Positions 58,031 to 58,292 of a DNA stretch of 58,292 nucleotides are shown piece by piece. Made by a program: the position numbers and the translations under genes. This DNA comes from JAOABV01 sp039801465 (GTDB lineage: Bacteria; Hydrothermota; Tepidihabitantia; Tepidihabitantales; CAIPLT01), in the NCBI GenBank assembly GCA_039801465.1, contig JBDRUT010000012.1, positions 1 to 58,292 on the forward strand. Direction: 5' to 3'. A model generated the notes under the pieces. It saw only the letters and a list, made by a program, of their open reading frames with translations. It was not told the origin of the DNA and did not search any database. The first letter of the stretch is position 1; each line of letters begins with the position of its first letter.

Positions 58031-58292
58031 ATGGAGTCGTAGATTTTGTTTATCTTGTTATATAAATCAATTATGTCCCGTATATTTCGTTTATCTTATT
58101 ATATCAATCAATTATGAGTCGTAGATTTCGTTTATCTTGTTATATAAATCAATTATGTCCCGTATATTTCGTTTATCTTATTATATCAATCAATTATGAG
58201 TCGTAGATTTCGTTTATCTTGTTATATCAATCAATTATGAGTCGTAGATTTCGTTTATCTTGATATGTCAATCAATTATGAGTCGTAGATTT
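58031..58292 (+). repeat. 41-bp minisatellite downstream of malF-like gene
   Basis: ATG codons occur at 58031, 58073 (42 bp, one inserted G), 58114, 58155, 58196, 58237 and 58278. Frames at 58073, 58155 and 58196 are 14-codon units ending in TGA overlapping the next ATG. At 58114 a TTATGT variant removes that stop, so the frame reads on. Units MSRIFRLSYYINQL and MSRRFRLSCYINQL alternate. Bases 58166-58292 are identical to 1-127. Confidence 0.95.

Noticed and set aside
1..58292. Complete circular plasmid or phage
   Set aside because: The ends overlap, but there are no replication, partition, mobilisation or structural genes and many single-copy core genes.
1..58292. tRNA, rRNA or SRP RNA genes
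   Set aside because: Read through the intergenic regions on both strands without finding a convincing cloverleaf or conserved rRNA block; a covariance-model search would be decisive.

Overview
The window reads as a chromosomal piece of an uncultured, AT-rich, Gram-negative-type bacterium. Evidence for an outer membrane is the LolD/LolE lipoprotein-export pair, a BamD-like lipoprotein and three large exported proteins with Por-type C-terminal sorting modules. The mix of these with McsAB, DUF763, DUF1464 and a polyprenol-phosphate mannosyltransferase recalls candidate phyla such as WOR-3 (Stahlbacteria) in the FCB neighbourhood. That placement is an inference from gene content; no rRNA or tRNA gene was seen.

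Layout. 1-2.0 kb: a 41-bp minisatellite leading into a sugar ABC permease (MalG type), then a small gene plus nucleotidyltransferase flanked by copies of the permease 3' end. 2.1-5.4 kb: a secreted beta-helix protein, palindromic repeats and an XRE regulator. 5.4-12.5 kb (minus): the cell-shape cluster mreB-mreC-mreD-mrdA-rodA, then rlmN. 12.8-18.7 kb (minus): two exported surface proteins sharing a jelly-roll-like module. 18.7-20.0 kb: nearly empty, repeat-rich. 20-25.6 kb (minus): a small membrane protein, lysS, lolE, lolD, mcsA, mcsB. 25.7-29.5 kb (minus): a glycosyltransferase and fur-feoA-mce-feoB. 30-39.4 kb (plus): a lipoprotein propeller, radical SAM/SPASM, DUF1464, ruvX, mltG, holA, leuS. 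39.9-43.7 kb (minus): a giant repeat protein. 44-54.3 kb (plus): hbd, birA, divIVA, PNP, bamD-like, nadD, yajC, def, fmt, PASTA, rpe, ffh and two zinc-ribbon membrane proteins. 54.3-56.9 kb (minus): DUF763 and an RNA m5C methyltransferase whose C-terminal domain is split off behind a repeat array. 57.06 kb to the end: a MalF-type permease followed by the same 41-bp minisatellite as at position 1.

The main signal is a pattern of local duplications at gene edges, several of which form ladders of tiny open reading frames between genes that should be co-translated. (i) Between MalF and MalG, most full 41-bp units carry a 14-codon reading frame whose TGA overlaps the next ATG as ATGA, and the last one overlaps the malG start. 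(ii) Between the methyltransferase and its detached C-terminal domain, ~97-bp units repeat the stop/start junction. (iii) leuS is preceded by a copy of its own ribosome site and first 22 codons, ending in a leucine-codon-rich tail. (iv) The malG 3' end (45 bp) and (v) the rodA 3' end (147 bp) are also duplicated. A second pattern is sigma70-like promoters whose -10 box ends 5-6 nt before the start codon, predicting leaderless mRNAs, beside other genes with strong Shine-Dalgarno sites.

The first and last 127 bases are identical. The contig therefore closes on itself in an assembly graph, but the core gene content argues against a plasmid or virus.
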